Of a DNA stretch of 64,000 nt, positions 62,712-64,000 are shown piece by piece. The position numbers and the translations under genes are program-made. The notes under the pieces are model-generated. The model had not been told where the DNA came from and did not search any database. It saw only the letters and a program-made list of their open reading frames with translations. Origin of the DNA: Ensifer sp. LCM 4579 (GTDB lineage Bacteria > Pseudomonadota > Alphaproteobacteria > Rhizobiales > Rhizobiaceae). Each line of letters starts with the position of its first letter. Within the stretch, counting starts at the first letter, position 1. The stretch spans positions 1 through 64,000 of the forward strand of contig NZ_MDDV01000059.1 in the NCBI RefSeq assembly GCF_001854885.1, in the 5' to 3' direction.

Positions 62712-63551
62712 ATGACGATGCTTTCGAAGATGCTTTCGCCCGTGCTGCGGGCGCTGCCTGCGCTTGCCCTGATCACGGGCCTTTCAACCACCGCCGCTTC
62801 CGCAGAGACCGCCGAAGGCTATTGGCAGGGCGTGCAGAAGGCAGGCGTCCTTCGTTGCGGCGCGGCCGTCGCTCCGCCCTATGTCATGCGCGATCCGGCC
62901 TCGGGCGAATATTCCGGCTTCTTTGCGGATCTTTGCCGCGAGTTTGCCGACGCGCTGAAGGTCAAGCCGCAATTCGTCGACACCACCTGGGACAACATCG
63001 TCGCCGGCCTGCAGGCGGGCAAATGGGACCTGTCGCTCGCTCTGAACAGGACGCCGGCGCGCGCCATGGCCGTCCAGTTCTCCATCCCCGCCATGGAGTA
63101 CCAGATATCGCTCGCCTACAATAAGGAGAACCCGAAGATCCCCGCCGGCGCGACGTCGGTTGCGGATATCGACAAGAAGGACGTAACCCTTGCGGTCATG
63201 TCGGGCACCGCCCAGGACAAGGCAATCTCCGCCGCGGTGAAGAATGCCACCATCCTGCGCCTGCCCGGCAATGACGAAACGCGCCTCGCCGTCGTCTCCA
63301 GGCGCGCGGATATTCTCGTCGATGCCTCCGACACCAACCAGCTCTTCCTGCAGTCGAACCCCGATTGGGCTGTCGCCCTGAACCCCGAGCCGGCACTGGC
63401 GAAGCAGGGCGTCGCTTTCGGTCTGCCGCATCAGCTTTCGGCCGCCGACGTCGAGGTGGTGAACATCTTCCTCGAAGAGAAGGTCGCGACCGGCCACGTG
63501 GACGAGCTGATCCGCAAGGCCGTCGATGAGGTGCTGAAAAGCGCGCAGTGA
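62712..63551 (+). CDS. Polar amino-acid ABC transporter substrate-binding protein
   Basis: A 279-aa family-3 solute-binding protein. ATG 62712 follows AGAGGAA; the longer TTG frame (62592) is ruled out by the operator repeats inside it. Signal peptide residues 1-30 (LALITGLSTTAASA). Mature motifs: GVLRCGAAVAPPYVMRDPAS, FFADLCREFADALKVKPQFV and DLSLALNRTPARAMAVQFSI. Likely binds a polar or proline-related amino acid. The ATPase gene follows. Confidence 0.92.
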   Translation: MTMLSKMLSPVLRALPALALITGLSTTAASAETAEGYWQGVQKAGVLRCGAAVAPPYVMRDPASGEYSGFFADLCREFADALKVKPQFVDTTWDNIVAGLQAGKWDLSLALNRTPARAMAVQFSIPAMEYQISLAYNKENPKIPAGATSVADIDKKDVTLAVMSGTAQDKAISAAVKNATILRLPGNDETRLAVVSRRADILVDASDTNQLFLQSNPDWAVALNPEPALAKQGVAFGLPHQLSAADVEVVNIFLEEKVATGHVDELIRKAVDEVLKSAQ

Positions 63552-63556
63552 CGCCA

Positions 63557-63660
63557 GCGCATCGGCCCGGAAATCGGACCTGATTTTCGGGAAGCTCGAT
63601 GCGCAGAGTCGAAGAGTTACAGCGACCTTTGCGCGTTTGATAGGGCGCACGGCGCTGTAG
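63557..63660. repeat. RIME1-like repeat (inverted relative to 30.2 and 52.2 kb)
   Basis: GCATCGGCCCGGAAATCGGA to GCGCTGTAG with two palindromes; between the substrate-binding gene and the ATPase gene, so it interrupts the transporter operon and may shape differential expression. Confidence 0.82.
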
Positions 63661-63721
63661 CCGGGCCGGGCGTCCTCTGCCCGGCCACTCTCATCCCTTC
63701 TTTGGACCAGCGAGATCGGCG

Positions 63722-64000
63722 ATGACCATGTCCTTCAGTGCCCCCCTTGTCAAAATACAGTCCCTTCACAAGAGCTACGGACCGCACATCCAGGTGCTCA
63801 AGGGGCTCGATATCGAGATGAAGCCCGGCGAAAGGGTCGTGGTCATCGGCCCGAGCGGCGGCGGCAAGAGCACCCTGCTGCGCGTGATGATGGGTCTCGA
63901 AAAGATCGACAGCGGCGCGATCAGCTTCGGCGGCAAGCCCTACATATCCTCCGAGGGAGCCGACAGGAAAACCGTCATCGACACAGAGGTGCGGCGCTCG
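63722..64000 (+). CDS. Amino-acid ABC transporter ATP-binding protein (3' end outside window)
   Basis: The first 93 aa are present, with the Walker A motif GPSGGGKSTLL, preceded by IQSLHKSYGPHIQVLKGLDI. Later domains (Q-loop, signature, Walker B) lie beyond the window. It is probably the ATPase partner of the binding protein at 62712. A second in-frame ATG two codons on (63728) is also possible. Confidence 0.93.
   Translation, partial: MTMSFSAPLVKIQSLHKSYGPHIQVLKGLDIEMKPGERVVVIGPSGGGKSTLLRVMMGLEKIDSGAISFGGKPYISSEGADRKTVIDTEVRRS

Noticed and set aside
1-64000. CRISPR arrays, rRNA, tRNA genes
   Set aside because: No regular spaced direct repeats beyond the RIME1 copies and the curlin coding repeats, and no tRNA cloverleaf or rRNA sequence recognised by eye.

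Overview
The window looks like a replicon of a Rhizobiaceae bacterium, most likely Ensifer/Sinorhizobium. It is GC-rich, carries several RIME1-like intergenic palindromic repeats, and its genes (curlin with CsgH, MgdABCD, IS66, CsbD/PRC-barrel stress genes) are typical of that group. The mix of catabolic modules, an IS element, gene remnants and stress genes suggests accessory DNA, such as a chromid, megaplasmid or island. I could not run a search, so the taxonomic call is an inference.

Layout. 0-5 kb holds a chemoreceptor C-terminus, a PAS-GGDEF-EAL protein and a curlin/CsgH/curlin amyloid cluster. 4.8-31.3 kb is a complete methylated-amine pathway. Tmm oxidises trimethylamine to TMAO, Tdm cleaves TMAO to dimethylamine and formaldehyde, and DmmDABC (haem-dependent oxidative N-demethylase) converts dimethylamine to methylamine. 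GmaS, MgsABC and MgdABCD then run the N-methylglutamate route, and FolD and PurU handle tetrahydrofolate-bound C1 units. Four regulators (LysR, GntR, AraC/GlxA type, and possibly an AmiC-like sensor) and an APC permease are interleaved.

31.4-34.5 kb is an intact IS66-family element with exact 8-bp target duplications. It sits in the hairpin of a RIME1 copy and carries an extra secreted-protein gene. 34.5-38 kb (minus strand) is an operon of three small membrane proteins, an APC permease and two more small proteins. 38.4-50.1 kb is a serine-cycle operon (ppc, glyA, a 126-aa unknown, sgaA, mclA, mtkA, mtkB, hprA, gck), followed by an XRE-cupin regulator and a LuxR-type regulator whose receiver domain has lost its phosphorylation residues. 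Carbon freed from methylamines as methylene-THF can therefore enter serine through GlyA and be assimilated by the neighbouring cycle. Enolase, malate dehydrogenase and glyoxylate regeneration are not in the window.

52.2-60.9 kb is a mosaic: gene remnants (a duplicated fragment of the reductase gene at 61 kb and an SDR fragment), an FKBP gene broken by an amber codon, a PRC-barrel secreted protein, an alternative cytochrome oxidase (CoxB and a fused CoxA-CoxC), small membrane proteins, an endonuclease-like protein and CsbD. Two sites fit the alphaproteobacterial EcfG/RpoE2 general-stress promoter. 61-64 kb is a P5C-reductase-like gene with a GntR regulator, divergent from the start of a polar amino-acid ABC transporter that runs off the window.
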